From Psococerastis gibbosa (Eukaryota > Arthropoda > Insecta > Psocodea > Psocidae): a DNA stretch of 64,000 nt. The notes beneath the pieces are model-generated. The model was not told where the DNA came from and made no database searches. It saw nothing but the letters and a program-made list of their open reading frames with translations. Below, piece by piece: positions 1 to 12,126 of this stretch (position 1 is the first letter of the stretch; every line of letters begins with the position of its first letter). A program made the translations under genes and the position numbers. The DNA lies in assembly GCA_963971405.1 (NCBI GenBank), contig OZ020491.1, forward strand, positions 8,426,855 to 8,490,854. The letters are read 5' to 3'.

Positions 1-45
1 TTAAAGCATAAATGCTGAAAGTAGGCGTTATAAAACAAACACAAC
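1..45 (+). repeat. SINE2 type-2 3' tail fragment
   Basis: The first bases (TTAAAGCATAAATGCTGAAA followed by a CAA-rich stretch) match the reverse complement of the tail of the SINE2 copies at 7289-7625 and 34074-34417, which read TTAAAGCAGAAATGCTGAAA and then run into CAA-type repeats. The rest of the element lies outside the window or is lost. Confidence 0.5.
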
Positions 46-75
46 CAGACCACTAAGTCATCAAACTGGATTAGA

Positions 76-181
76 TGATGAATCAGTAGAATCCATAGGG
101 CTCTGAAAGACGGTGACGAAATGTTTGGAAGTTTCAGATCGACCACAGCCCATCAGCCCGGATTCTACCTGTTTCATCATT
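76..181. mobile_element. MITE-Q, short degenerate copy
   Basis: The two ends are inverted: ATGATGAATCAGTAGAATCC on the left and GGATTCTACCTGTTTCATCAT (21 nt, imperfect) on the right. The interior GACGAAATGTTTGGAAG matches the interior of the fuller copy at 53973-54190. It has no coding capacity. Confidence 0.5.
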
Positions 182-970
182 TAATCTCGCCAATTTTGTT
201 TACAAATTAAACAGATGCTAAGCATTGCAAAAGTGCCTGCGCCGGTGTCCATAGGCTTGCTGCATGTCGTTAATTGTTTTATCAACTTCTATGAACTTTT
301 TCTCCCTTATTATTAATTACATTACATGTGTGGCTCACCTTGTCCGCTACTCAAAGGCTACGGGAAAGGACATTTAGTGCGCTAACCGCACTACCACCAA
401 TCAAATTCTCTTAAACTCATTTTCCATGTAGAATCGTAGCTAGCAGTCTTGGCTTGTTTTTTTGCGCAAGGTGTTTTTGCTGGGATTAAGTCTAAGTTCT
501 TCTAACACACTTAGAACGTAGTATGGAAATTAAAAATACAGTTAAGCTTAAAAATAGCCAATGCTTAATGCGAGAAAACTTCGCGAATTTATGCCATTAG
601 CCGGCAGTCTTATTTCAATAATTCCATTCCATTTTTCGATAATGGCTTGCAATATCTAGACCAAATTCCTTTTCCTCTCTTTTACATTTTCAAAAACGTT
701 GCAATTCCAACATTTCAACAAAAAATGGCTTGCTTTATTCCGACATGCTCTGCTATTCAGCAAAGTGCTTCCATCTTTACACAATATTACTTTTATTGCT
801 TTTGAAGAAACTTATGCGCGGCATATTCTGTGGTTTTGAGTTGGGCGAAACAGACAGTTGTGAGCTGCTGGTGGAATGGGAAAATACAAGACCTCATTAT
901 TTTTGAATTTCTTTTTAGCGGCGTTTACAGCCAGTATCTTAAGTACTGATTATATTTAAACAAACAAATG
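182..970. other. AT-rich stretch, nothing recognised
   Basis: No coding similarity, repeat family or RNA gene is recognisable here on either strand. Open frames are short and random-looking. Confidence 0.5.
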
Positions 971-971
971 A

Positions 972-1172
972 GTAAATGTTGACTTTTTTTGATCTATTAC
1001 TAAGCCAACCTGGCGGAGTTAGGGCTATGAAGCCCTCTCTTACACTGAACTAGGAAGACTCGGGACCGCCTGCTTTACATGCCCTCGGAAGCATGGCCAG
1101 AAAATGTAGCAAGTGTGGGACTCGAACCAACAAACCTTCGAGTGAATTTAGGAGTCTGTACTCTACATGTCC
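972..1172 (-). repeat. SINE1 (tRNA-derived), minus strand
   Basis: On the minus strand the head reads GGACATGTAGAG. The B-box region survives in altered form; at the B box the family has GGTTCGAGTCC. It continues through the family body to the GGGCTTCATAGCCCTAACTC segment and an A/T-rich tail at the left end. Part of the A-box side is shortened compared with the copy at 18498-18710. Confidence 0.75.
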
Positions 1173-1715
1173 ACTAATATAGAGTACAATTTGCTTGCTG
1201 CCGCAATTTACCCATTACCGCGTCCCCAATCATATGACAACTTCAATATTATCTTCCAAATCATGTTTTAATTTATTTTTTATCTTTCTGTTACAGATCA
1301 GGTAAGCCGACTAATTATTGCATCTTCCGTTTCGGTGAGTTCATGCCAAATCCGTCTTAAATTCTTTTCAGTCTACTGTTCCAAGTCCATAGTAACTACA
1401 ATAGTTAATTAGTTAGTTAGTTAGTCAGAAATATGTTAATTATGATAATTAGATATTAGTAGTCGAAAGTGGGGAAAAACACAAAATTCTACTGGATTAA
1501 GTGAGAGCTCTCAATCTGTCATTAATAAAGGTCTGTTAGCACTGGGAAACTCTACATATAGTTAAATTAAAATGAATTATAGCACTAACGGAAAGGAATT
1601 ACGTATTCGGGAAATTATTTATACGTCATATAAATACGGACATTAATAGAAATACCCCGCTGCAAAAAAGACATTGACGTTGTCATGTTGGCGTAATAGA
1701 GCCCTGAAAAAAAAT
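1173..1715. other. Unassigned AT-rich sequence
   Basis: It contains only short simple-sequence features such as a TTAG repeat near 1409. No gene or repeat family is recognised. Confidence 0.5.
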
Positions 1716-1717
1716 TC

Positions 1718-2000
1718 CACCTACGCCTAGCATATGCGACAATGAACTGCAATTCATCTCTGGCTGCAAACAATTTGTATTTTATTTTTAATATGCTTCA
1801 ATTCCCGTAAGTTAATTATTTATATTCAATGGCGTTTATTTAGGATGATTTACACTTATTATAATTTATAATTAGAATGGGTTAGTTGAAAGGGTGAGCC
1901 GAAAGGTCGGAACTTCGCCCAGTGAAAATTAAAAATACTTTTCTTATTTCTCCTTATTCCCCCATGAGTTATTCCTTTCCGTCTGTGCTACGACTGCCGA
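1718..2000. repeat. Dispersed repeat G, copy 1
   Basis: CCTAGCATATGCGACAATGA and the following bases, including GTAAGTTAATT and TTTATTTAGGATGATTT, align with 2690-2795 plus 3189-3260. Copy 1 lacks the palindromic element that interrupts copy 2, so it works as an approximate empty-site paralogue. Confidence 0.6.
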
Positions 2001-2680
2001 CGTCCAGTGGTGTTTCATTTGCTTTTGTGTCGTATTATCTATAGATCATTGAGGTATTGAATAAGCAAATTGTTTGGGGCATTCTTGTTACTGGTAAAAC
2101 TTGCCAAAAAATGAACGATAAAACATGAGGGTTGGCTTGAAAATTTGAAAGACGTAAATGTAACTGAATGTGGACATAATTTCGAATAAATGGTTAAAAG
2201 AAGGCAACCACTGCGCTTGAGGAATTTGCGTTCCAGAGGAATGTCTTCCATCACCTTAATCCCATGTTAATTCTTTTCATACATCAACGTTTTGGGGCTG
2301 GAATCTGAATAATCCGCTCCGTAACCCCTTGGCGTGCATCACAGTCTAAGGTTTCTAACCCCCCACCCTCCGGACCTCTCTAAGCCCCCACTCCCAGCGC
2401 CTTTATCAATTGCCCCACCTTCAAATAATTACCGCGTTCACTTCCTCACCGTCCTGAAGAGGGGGGGGGGGTATTTCCATACCTCATATCCCTTATCAGG
2501 AACGGCAGGTCTGCTAATGACACCCTCATTTATTTCGGGGGTGTTATCTTGTCCTGATCTTATATATGTTGATAACATAAAGTGTGTCCTCTGCGGCCCC
2601 ATTTTTAAATACCGACCGTAACACCATTGAAAAATAATAACTTATAATATATAAACATCATTTCAGCATTAAAACTTGCT
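2001..2680. other. Unassigned, C-rich then G11 run
   Basis: This stretch holds a C-rich segment at 2355-2450 and an 11-nt G run at 2461-2471. Open frames here are short and compositionally biased (Pro/Ser-rich). I do not support a gene. Confidence 0.4.
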
Positions 2681-2689
2681 TGCGCCTAC

Positions 2690-3260
2690 GTCTAGCATAT
2701 GCAACAATGAACAGCACTTAATCTTTGCTGACAAACGATCTGTAATTTAATTATTATCCACTATAATTGTCGTAAGTCAATTTACAATACATTTATTAAG
2801 AGTGTACAGCCCGTAGGAAATTGGCAGCACGAAATTTAATACTTTTTATTTTTTATTTAATTAATTAAGCATGTTATTAAAGATTTGGCTCATTAAAGTT
2901 GTAAAAGACTACTTCATGCATCATATAATAAGATATTTATAATTGTCGACATTGTAGTTTTTTCATAAGCATGATAATATTTTTTAAACAATAACTTTTC
3001 ACGTACAATCGATTTTATAAAAAAAACTACAATTTCGTAAACTAAAAATACCTTATTATATGTTGCGTGAAGTAGTCTTCTACAACTCAAATGAGCCAAA
3101 TTTTTAATAAGTTGTTTAGTTTATTAAATAAAAAACAATTAGAATTAAATTTCGGGCTGCCAATTTCCTACGGGCTGTACACTCTTAAGGTTTATTTAGG
3201 ATAATTTTCACGGATTCCCGGATAAGCTATTCGTTTCCGTTGGTGATAGGCCTGCAAACG
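2690..3260. repeat. Dispersed repeat G, copy 2, interrupted
   Basis: The left part (2690-2795) and right part (3189-3260) align to consecutive parts of copy 1 at 1718-2000. They are separated by the palindromic element at 2800-3184. Confidence 0.6.
2800..3184. mobile_element. MITE-P, palindromic, TTAA target duplication
   Basis: This 385-bp element is close to a full-length inverted repeat. Both ends read inward as GAGTGTACAGCCCGTAGGAA and continue through matching arms of well over 100 bp. TTAA is present on each side (2796-2799 and 3185-3188). A 4-bp TTAA duplication is the hallmark of piggyBac-type transposition. The terminal bases do not match the piggyBac ends I know, so the superfamily is inference. 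It codes for no protein. Confidence 0.75.
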
Positions 3261-3889
3261 TTGTACTGCCTTGTTAAGCTGCGCATGAGGTCATCAGGTT
3301 GTGTAGCAATTTCGCCACCCGTCTTGCACGAAATACATGCATTAGCTAGGCTCTGAATGGATCTGCTTGTAATGCCGTGTAATTTTGGGGGCCCTGATCG
3401 TCAAATTATAGAAAAATACATGAAAAAGTAAAAAAAAAAAAAAAAAACATAGAGCTCTGTATATTTAGACTACGCTACTAATATCTACAATTCTTATAAA
3501 CCCATATGAATCAGCGGGACATAAAACTAAAAGCAATGGGAATAATACGTCCTCTGTGATGTACCATACCTCTCAAATATTCTCTTCAGTTACATTTCTC
3601 GCAAAGTGTATGCTGTATGAAACACTTTATATCTGGGAGTACAGTCAGCAGTGGCTTGAGAATTGCTGGAAGAAGCTTCCGACCGCAAAGTGGCAACTTA
3701 AGATCATCTCCATGTGGATTTCTCTTCAAAGTGGTATACGGGGATACCAGTTGAAAGTTTAACTATTAAATGTACTGTACTCAAATGGATGGTTAGGAGG
3801 TAGGAAGATGTTATTAACTCAGGAACGATACGGACCTACTGATGCGTCACCTTTGGTAAAATTCTTGTTGAAACTTTATGGTACTTACT
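3261..3889. other. Unassigned sequence
   Basis: It contains an A17 run near 3430 and a 68-codon open frame at 3556 with no recognisable domain. No gene is supported. Confidence 0.4.
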
Positions 3890-4035
3890 TACTTAACGTG
3901 TCCGAGCCTAGGACACGTTATTGTCGCTTGACCCGGTGGTGGAAGGATTGGCCGACGGGGTAATTCCCGCCGTTACCAGGGACGCCCGATCGCTCATAAG
4001 CGTAATCTTCGGGGAGGCTCCTTCCATGTCCCCAT
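3890..4035 (-). mobile_element. LINE-F 3' end, minus strand
   Basis: The minus-strand reading ends in GGACACGTTAAGTAAGTAAG, which matches the sequence just after the stop of the LINE-F fragment at 49039-49425 (GGGCACGTTAAGTAAGT). The segment is GC-richer than its surroundings. Only the extreme 3' region of the retrotransposon is present, with no readable protein. Confidence 0.45.
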
Positions 4036-6243
4036 TTATGTTCAGAAATATTTATTTATTTCCTATTTAAAAGTTAGTATAAGATGTGATGGTTGAAATT
4101 ATAAATATCCAGATTCCAATGGATTTAAAGTTCATTTTTTTAAAAATCTGTATACAGTTTATTAAAATATTTTCCAGTGAATTTTTCTTCGTAATAGTCT
4201 CCTTATTAACTTTGTAAATCTTACTGCTACACATGGTAAAAATTAATCTACTTATTTATTTTCTTGGACTTGACTGTGAATTTTTATTATTATAACGTAA
4301 AACCGTACTAAGAATCTTTTTACCATGAGCAGATGGAGATTGAGCCGATGGAGATTTTGATAATGTCGCTAAACTGACTAAAACTAAGTTACCCTAATTT
4401 GTACATGGCCGGCTACATAGCACTTTATACTTGGCGTACTCAGCGACTCAGCGTTTTGGATGTTTCAGAAATACTTACTCTAACAGGCTTACAGCAATGT
4501 ATAAACCACGCTAAGCAGTCAGTAACCCAATTGAAATGCACGTAAAATTCACCATGACAAAAAATGCTTTTGGCATTAATCTACCTCTGAATCTTCCTCT
4601 ATAGGCCATAAAATCTCATTAAGAAAATTCCCAAAGGGAGGGAGGTAAAATTTTATTGTTCTGTAAACCCCTAATGAAGGAGGGGGGAGGAGGAAGGTTA
4701 AGGGGAAGCCGCTAGTGGGGTGAGGTGTTGTGTCGATATAATAGCCGATATAATATCTTCCTTCCGGTTCACGTTGTATGAGCAATCTCACAATGTCACC
4801 ATGGTTGTTTTGTCTCTTTTAAAAAATGGCGTTTTACTATACGATATTTTCCAAAATGGTGTTTTACATTTTCTCCCTGTCACGCTTTCAGAAATCTATT
4901 GTTGTTTTTTTGGTAATAGCGAATGTTTTTTACCCTCTACAATTTGTATTTTCTTCTCTCCTAGTTGCTGTTTTAACGTTTAATATTTTCGTTTGCATTT
5001 CTCGAGAATAGTTGGTTTGCATACAGTAAGATAGTGTAAATAAATGCCAGAATTTAATGTGGAAGTACCATATATTGAAGTTTAGAGGAGCATTTCTGAT
5101 AATTGAACGGCTATTTTTAACTACTTTAGGATCGATATTTCCTGTGAAATTGAACTATTTATAAAAAACGCTTATTGAACGCACTCCGATTAGCTGTTCG
5201 ACCACTTGTCTATATGAGGTAAATGTCTTAAAGCAATGGGGCCCTGTTTAGACGATATTGTATTTAATTAAATTTAAATTAATTTAAATCATAATACGGT
5301 CTATGTGGGGGAGAGGGAGGCGCCAAATTTTAATTTGAACACGGGTGCACGGGACCGCTGTAAAGTCCACTGGGAGAGGGTCTTTACTGTTACACTTGTG
5401 CCCTTAAAAGGTTATCATTTTTTAGGTAATGCGCAAAATTTTTATAGCTGACTCAGTTATGATTTGGGCCCCTGTCATGGAGTCAAAGTTTTTAATTCGC
5501 AACGCTGCTACGAAGTTGGAAAAAGATTTACGAGCTGGCGCCGCGTGGTCCAAACAACTTTCATTTCTTTTCGAATTTATACATTTTCATCGCTTTTCGC
5601 TTCTCAGCCATTTGGAAGTGCCATTCTTTTGAGCCTTTCGAATCCCTCTTTTAACACCCATTTGTTTTTTTCTTCTGTCGGTTCTTGTGTCTTGTGCTGA
5701 TGCATCAGCTATTTGTTCTACAGAAGGACTAAAAAAAAAAAAAATTGAGGGTTTGTGCATTAGAAGCTCCCTCTTGAACACTCCTCTATATTCGATCTTA
5801 GGGTAGGCAACATGCCCCACCACGTTGTTTTCTCCTACCAAAGAACTCAGGGTTGGGTGTAATGGGACTGCCTTCATGACGAATTTTGAAATTTTGTGCC
5901 ATTATCCAGTTATTTAATTATTAGAGTGTTGAGAAACCCGCAGTGATATTTAGCATTGTATTAACAGAGATTGCTTTTTAAACGCTAGGCCCTTAGAAAC
6001 ACGTTTTCCGGTCTATGGTTGCATTGTGTGTGTGGTCCATCAAACTGCTATCGGGAGGACATTGGGTAATTAGGTTACCCAAGGACCGTCTAAAAGCTGA
6101 AAGTGCTAAATGCCATATACGAAATATTCAACATATCAGTGGCAATGTGATAGTGACTGTGGCCAGTCATAAGAGATAATTCTTGGATTGCCATGGCAAT
6201 GTCATACCCTGATCGCTAGGTCGCCATCTTGGAAGGCTAAGAC
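4036..6243. other. Long unassigned intergenic stretch
   Basis: About 2.2 kb with no recognisable gene or repeat family. It includes a purine-rich block at 4675-4715 and an A13 run near 5731. Open frames on both strands are under 100 codons and show no domain. Confidence 0.4.
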
Positions 6244-6378
6244 CTGGTATACACGGACGCTTCGCACGCCGGTGACTCGCTGAGAAATTTTTCATTGTAG
6301 CAAACGGGTAGTTGAAGAACCACTGAGTCAACTTCAGAAAATTTCTGACACTAGCGTGAAGCCGATTGTATACACCAG
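6244..6378. mobile_element. Small MITE with inverted ends
   Basis: A 135-bp element whose ends read CTGGTATACACGGACGCTTC (left) and CTGGTGTATACAATCGGCTT (right, inward). The matching arms extend to GAAATTT on each side. Target duplications are not clear. It is non-coding. Confidence 0.5.
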
Positions 6379-6639
6379 TGCCCCGTTTTCCCCTCCACAC
6401 GCCCAGAGCACTCTTGAGGATAAATAATCTTCAGAAATAAGTTCAGAAATTGACTGTTTTTTTTTTTTTTTTTTTTTGCACCAACCAATCAACAATCCAT
6501 TTTTGTTCCCATGACGAATCGTCCGCGAATCGTAGGATTCGAATCGTCCATGGGTAACGGGCCATAACACTCTAAATACCTGCTAATTTTTACTAACCAA
6601 TATTGTAGGTCACGCTAGAACGCCATTTGATGTACTATA

Positions 6640-6790
6640 CCGATTATTTTTAATCTTTACCTGGGATTAAATATGGAACTAAGATAATTTTTGAATGTAA
6701 TGTGCTATTTGAAATTGTTTTGTTTACATTATTAACCCCGAGTTTAAGTTCCTATTAAACGGCATAATAGGCCCGCCGGATATCTTAAAT
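6640..6790. repeat. Dispersed repeat D copy
   Basis: A diverged copy of a repeat also seen at 13690-13760, 32405-32545 and 60090-60180. Its hallmarks are an AATG.AAAGTG.TA segment, GTTCTGTTTAC and AACGGCATA followed by a GGG/GGCCCGC motif. Origin unknown. Confidence 0.45.
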
Positions 6791-7288
6791 AAACCCCGAT
6801 TTATATGTAATACATACTGTATATAGCAAAATTGCCGCATACCTGGCATATGTATGAATGTGAAGACGGGCTTTTATGCGAACATATGAAAGCAATTTGA
6901 GACTAAAAGCGATTAAGCAATAATTATGGGAGCATAATGTTGGCTTCATCCCATTTCCATTGCACAATGCTCTGTTCTCTTTTTTTTTTTTTTTCGTTCA
7001 TTCGTTTTAATGGATTTTAGTATTTTGTACTTTGTGAATGTACAGCTGGATAATTATTGTCATATTACATTCATCTGCTCTTTTCTGTTTGGTCGGAGAA
7101 ATTGAAAAGAATTTCGATTCTAATGCAATGATAAATCCAATGGACATAAATATATTGTGAACTGTTTGAAGCTTCATCGTATAGGCCAATCTACTAACAT
7201 TGTAATATTAATTTCAGGTATTATTGAATTTGGCTTGTAAAAAATAATGGATAGTGAGGGTGTTGGGCTGAAGGAGCTCAAAAACTTG

Positions 7289-7625
7289 TTGTTGCTTCTA
7301 ACGCCTGCTTTCAGCATTTCTGCTTTAAGCAACCCTGTCAGCCTGGCGGGGGGAGTGAGTCTGTTTGTTAACTCGAGGCACCCTAAGGGCAGACTCTATC
7401 ACCTCGGGGAAACGGAAGTTGACTAACAGGGTGGACCTCCTGATTATAGTGCATTCCGAACCACCTGGGGAACATGGTAAAGTCACACGATTAAATCGGA
7501 GGTGACCAGGACTCGACACGTACTTATACTGCCTAAACGTGTTATCATGTCCCACCATGTTCCCCTGCCAACACTGTGCACACTGTGCTCTGCTCTAATG
7601 GATTTAACATGGTAAAGCCGTTGGC
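7289..7625 (-). mobile_element. SINE2 copy a (type-2 tail), minus strand
   Basis: Read on the minus strand it begins near ACCATGTTAAATCCATTAGA, passes through GGTCACCTCCGATTTAATCG and GTGGTTCGGAATGCACTATA, and ends in the tail TTAAAGCAGAAATGCTGAAA with CAA repeats. It is flanked by imperfect target duplications, GGAGCTCAAAAACTTG at 7273-7288 and GGAGCTAAAAAACTG at 7626-7640. The target is a copy of dispersed repeat F (compare 11200-11270). Confidence 0.75.
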
Positions 7626-7680
7626 GGAGCTAAAAAACTGTGGCCAATCAGTGTTAGTGAAGGCCAGATTCACAGTATAT
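7626..7680 (+). repeat. Dispersed repeat F, target of SINE2
   Basis: ACTGTGGCCAATCAGTGTTA and GTGAAGG match ACTGTTGCCAATCGGTGTTA at 11220-11262 and inverted forms at 23230-23375. SINE2 copy a is inserted at its left edge. Confidence 0.5.
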
Positions 7681-8224
7681 TTACAAATATAGATGTTTTT
7701 ATCTCCTAAGGGATGTAACATTATTGGTAACTCTATACAATTTTGAAATTTGATTCTGTTCAAAAAACGAACAGTGAGGGTGTCCAGTGGGATCTGTAAC
7801 ATTCCCATATTTTTGCAAGAAAACTCACGTTATTTCTGTATAATATTTGAACACAACTTCTATACTTTCTGCTCTTGGGACCAAACTATCCTCCCATAAC
7901 CTGCTCCGCCGTCCATATATTCTTGTTGTATACTTTCCAGCAGCAAGAAGCCATCAGAACGGCAATGACTGTTTAAAATTTCAGCAAGTGTGTCTGTGGT
8001 TAAGAGCCTGTCGGGGGCTGACAGCTCCCCAATCGCATTAGATAGTGACATCGTCATCCCCACTCCTTTCCCACACCGACAGCGTTAATCAGAAAAGGTG
8101 TCCCTACGGGGCGATATTGGGCTCACGTACTCTGCTTCCTTCACTCATTTCGTTGCAAGCCTATACAATTTTCTGCCTTAACTAATCCTTTTCTAGCCAG
8201 TATTCAATTTTTTTTATCCCCCAT

Positions 8225-8490
8225 AACTGACTAATAATAATAGTAATGTCCTGAATCTAGGCCTACTTTTAGTGGCCCATTGGTCTCTTGTCCACTGCCA
8301 ACAACGGACATTATTTATATTGTTTTCGTAATAATGGAGAATTGAGGTCCATTGGAAAACTGGTATACGTCCTCGATGTCAACCTAAACCGGCTACAAGC
8401 GATAATGGACAAGCTGAGACAAGATTACCATTGAGGCAAGGTAATAGGCGAAAGCATGACTTAACCAAGGTAAATACTAATCAATTTACC
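8225..8490 (-). repeat. SINE3-like dispersed repeat
   Basis: It shares TCCTCGATGTCAACCTA and GCGATAATGGACAAGCTGAG with the copy at 59190-59464 and diverged copies at 18785-18930, 28860-29080 and 36370-36590. On the minus strand the 3' end is TTATTATTAG-like, close to the TTATTATTATT tail at 59190. No internal promoter boxes could be assigned with confidence. Confidence 0.6.
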
Positions 8491-8968
8491 TTAATACAAT
8501 AAAAAAATATAAAAAAATAGCCCACCTTACCTTCCCTCGGCTGACAGCACCATCCCAAATAAAACATTGGCCACAAAAAGATTCCTTTGCGCGATTTTTT
8601 CTCCACTGCAATGATTATTAAATAATGTTGGGAGGCGCTGTCGTGTTCGCAACAGCATTGCATCCCCAGCACGTCAACGTCAACCTTTCACAACCAGTTA
8701 CCGGTTGTTAGATGAAAACAGTAATTGTCGAGTAAATTACTTTCATTTTGTTTCCGACAGCATTAACGAGAAGTTTGCTGACCTGAGGGTTTGAGTCACG
8801 TTCGTCCCGATCTATTTTGTTTTCTCTGTCGCATCTCTACAAATTCTTTTCTCTATTGACCAACGGAGCCGTGCTGAATTACGGAGAAGTTTTTTCGTTA
8901 AGTAAAAAAAGGTTCAAGGGTAGCTCCGACTATTTATGGCTCGTTACATGATGTGATTCAGGGAAACA

Positions 8969-9177
8969 TAAATAAATATTCACTTTTTTTGTCCTATTAC
9001 TAAGCCAATCTAGCGGAGTTAGGGCTGTAAAGCCCTATCTTACACTCAACTAGGAAAGCCCGGTACCACCTTCTTTAAATGCCCTCCGAAGCATGGCCAG
9101 AAAATGTAGCAAGAGTGGAACTCGAACCAACAACCTTTCGGGTGAAAGTTGGAGTCTGTACCACTACTCTACGTGCC
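8969..9177 (-). repeat. SINE1 copy, minus strand
   Basis: Nearly complete. The minus-strand 5' end carries an A-box-like TAGAGTAGTGGTACAGACTC and a B-box-like GGTTCGAGTTCC, followed by the body and the 3' AAAAAAAGTG...TATTTATTT tail. Such elements are transcribed by RNA polymerase III and mobilised by a partner LINE. Confidence 0.8.
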
Positions 9178-9924
9178 AACATTTTTGGAAAACTTGTTGT
9201 CTACATGTTGGTGGTCCTGTGTGAACCCGGCTTCAGAGATTGGGTTTGAGGCTCTGCTGATTTTCTGTGAAGTTAAACTCCTAATTAAATTCTAACAACT
9301 CCTTCCCAGTTGCTCAAACTAGCAGCAGTCAAATTTTGGAGATTGTTTTTTGTCATCTAGTTCAAATTAGGTTCCCTCCTTCCTGCTCTCAGTCTCTCCT
9401 TTCAAAAGAATCCGCTTCACCTTTATCATAATTCAGAAGCTGAGAGAAATTGTCTCCATATTTGTAACTTCAAAAAGAGAATTTGTTATGAGCTGACAAA
9501 CTTGAATATAACGTTCCCCCAAGTTTTCTTTCGACCCCCCTTCTCCCTAGTTGATTTTCTTTGATACATTTAGAGGCAATGAAGTAGAAAATGGGTCAAC
9601 TTCTCTGGTTTTCCCTAGGTAACACGCAGTTCTATCTCTTATGTTCTCCTTACTTTCCCTGTGAGTTCCCCCCTTGGGGATTTTAGGAGCATAAAGTTTG
9701 TTGTTTTTTATGTTCATACATTTTTGGCGCCCCATCCTTTCCATAGGAAATGCGCATGTTAAATAATTATATAAATATATATATATATATAAATATATCT
9801 TGTTCTGGTGCTGCTATCCTAATCTTACTACCTAGTAACATAAATCTTGTTCTTCTTTTGCTTCTTCATCTACCACTTCCTGCACTTTCGGTCAGGAGAA
9901 AGCTTCAATGATAGTAATTATAAT
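9178..9924. other. Unassigned sequence with AT microsatellite
   Basis: It contains a TA-rich run around 9770-9800. No gene is recognisable; the open frame at 9547-9744 (minus) has no domain. Confidence 0.4.
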
Positions 9925-10012
9925 AATAAAGTCTTTATTGAAAAAAACATTATGTAGATCCAGTGAGATTAGGACCTATGGCCCTCTCTTACACCTAACT
10001 GTACATATGAAC
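9925..10012 (-). repeat. Retroelement 3' tail with (TTA)n end
   Basis: On the minus strand it reads GTTAGGTGTAAGAGAGGGCC and ends AATAAAGACTTTATTATTAT. The copy at 29575-29690 in the opposite orientation has the same order. The GTGTAAGAGAGGGC block also occurs in SINE1, so this may be the tail of the LINE that serves SINE1. Confidence 0.5.
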
Positions 10013-11199
10013 GATAGTTTAATTGAAATATAATTTTGTAAACAACATTCATACCGAATATCAGTCATACCTTCCATTCAAGATAACAGTCACACTAATT
10101 CACATTATTACCTATACGTCATGTTTTTTCCTTCTTAAAATTTAGGAAAGATTCCCCTTAAAAAGGAATATGCGAAGCTCATGGCTGAAGTTAAAAGAAA
10201 ATAATGAACAGTATACAATACTACAGGAAGATTTCTTTGAAAGCAATCCAATATTTAATACTAGAACCAATAACTGAGCAATCCACGAGATGATTCTTTT
10301 GCAATTGCTTCTATTTCAGATCCATTTCAAAGAATTGCATTTAGATTTCAACGAGAGGTGAATCGTTTTCTGTGAATTCTTTTCAATTGTACATTGCATT
10401 CAGTTTAATCTGGCTGGTTGAAAAATCTATGCTGTTTTTAGGGCGGTCCCCACCAAGTTCTAACCGTAACTATTGCTTCTAAAAATGGCTATGGGCTATA
10501 TTTATATTGAATTTTTTTTAAACAAAGGTTTATCGCATAAAACAAACCACGCATTCTGCACTGCATTCTGTTCTGAGCAAAATGTGATTATGATTGGTAA
10601 TTCAATTCAATTATTTTTTCCAACGCAAAAAAATAAATAAAATTTATAGCAATTTACATCATTGACTGCAAGGCATTGGTCCGTGTGCAGTTTAAGGTTG
10701 GTAAGTTTGTTACCCGAATATAAATTATTAAACTTTGGTAATGTACAGTATATTGATATTTCATAATTTAGCTAAACGATTATAAACATGGATATAATAT
10801 TAATTTAATAGTGCTAATCAATAAATGCACAGTTAAATAATCCCTAATTAATATTCAAAACCTCGGTACGTATTCAATGCAATTTTGCAATTTAATTTTA
10901 AATAAAATACGAGTTTCCATATTAAGCATTTCAAAACATGCATAGCGTACTAATTATTCAATGTGTGGCTGAGAATTAATAAAGAGAAAAAAATGACAAT
11001 GTGTGTAAAATATTGGTGTTTTGAATGGTTTTCTAATGCATCATAGAAAATTCGAATTGTGCAAACGCAAAAGGTTGCTACTTTGAGGCATAATCCACCG
11101 GCTTCTGGGAAAGTTTACATTTGGGTACACTCCCGGGGGAAATGTTTGAAAATAAATCTGTAAAATATCAGGTTTTAAGCCTAGCCGGAACCAGCGGTT
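10013..11199. other. AT-rich stretch, nothing recognised
   Basis: No domain-bearing open frame, repeat family or RNA gene is seen. Sequence is strongly AT-biased. Confidence 0.5.
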
Positions 11200-11270
11200 G
11201 TACCTTCGATTGAGAATAAGGAAGAAGTTCAAGAACTGTTGCCAATCGGTGTTAGTGAAGCCATATGTCA
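11200..11270 (+). repeat. Dispersed repeat F copy
   Basis: GTTCAAGAACTGTTGCCAAT and CGGTGTTAGTGAAG match the segment that received SINE2 at 7626-7680 and the inverted pair at 23230-23375. Confidence 0.5.
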
Positions 11271-12126
11271 TTTATCGAAAAGTATAGAAGTATTTCTGCT
11301 AATTTAACGGTTATTTTTGAGAGCTTTGCGATCGATATTCCATGTGAAAATCGATTTGGTACAGCAAAAAAAAAAGGATTGTGGGGGACTCAAATTTTCT
11401 TTTAGCAGGTTTTGATATTAAATTTAATCAAATCATATCAAAGATATATCACGCAAGATAACATTACAATTTTTACCCGTTAGGCCGTAGCCCGTGATGG
11501 GCAATGAAAAAAAAATTCTAATTTTGTAGGTTACCTTAAATTAGTTTGCTGTAACTAATTATTAATTTTCGGCCATGGAACTAACTGGGGAGCCGGAACT
11601 TCACATGGAAAGAGCCGCAGGTTGCGGACCCCTGCAGCTGGGTGCAGTGGGTGTCTTAAATTGGAACCCGCAAGTTACAGCTTATTTGGAAAGCACTCTT
11701 AGTTTTCCTTGGGCCTTTGTTCCCCATTAGAATAATGACTTTCCTTTGTTAGATTGTGGTTCGTTAATAGTAATTCGAAACAGTCACCGGGAGCGTTAAC
11801 GCGCCGGTTTTTGCGTCTGGTTTCTCCCCCCTGCCCCCTTTTCTGCCTGCTGCCCCCGGGTCATTCTCTTTTGTGATGGGAATCTCTCGCGCGCTCCTCC
11901 TTGTAATGAATACCAGACTTTTACGTCGCTCACGGCTGTTCATAAGCCTGTCAGAGCTCTGGTTGACAATACAGCGTGTATATAGTTCCAAACATACTTT
12001 GGGTATGCAGACCTACATAGGCTCGATCCCACCATCGCTTGAGAAGTATTGAAAATAAATACTCCTTTGCGCCGCTCTGTGTTGTTAGATGGCTGTGCCG
12101 TCCAGTATACCTTACGTATACACGAA

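Noticed and set aside
12049-12126. Start of the 132-codon frame upstream of LINE-A
   Set aside because: The target duplication shows that the element begins at 12127, so the first 26 codons are flanking DNA.
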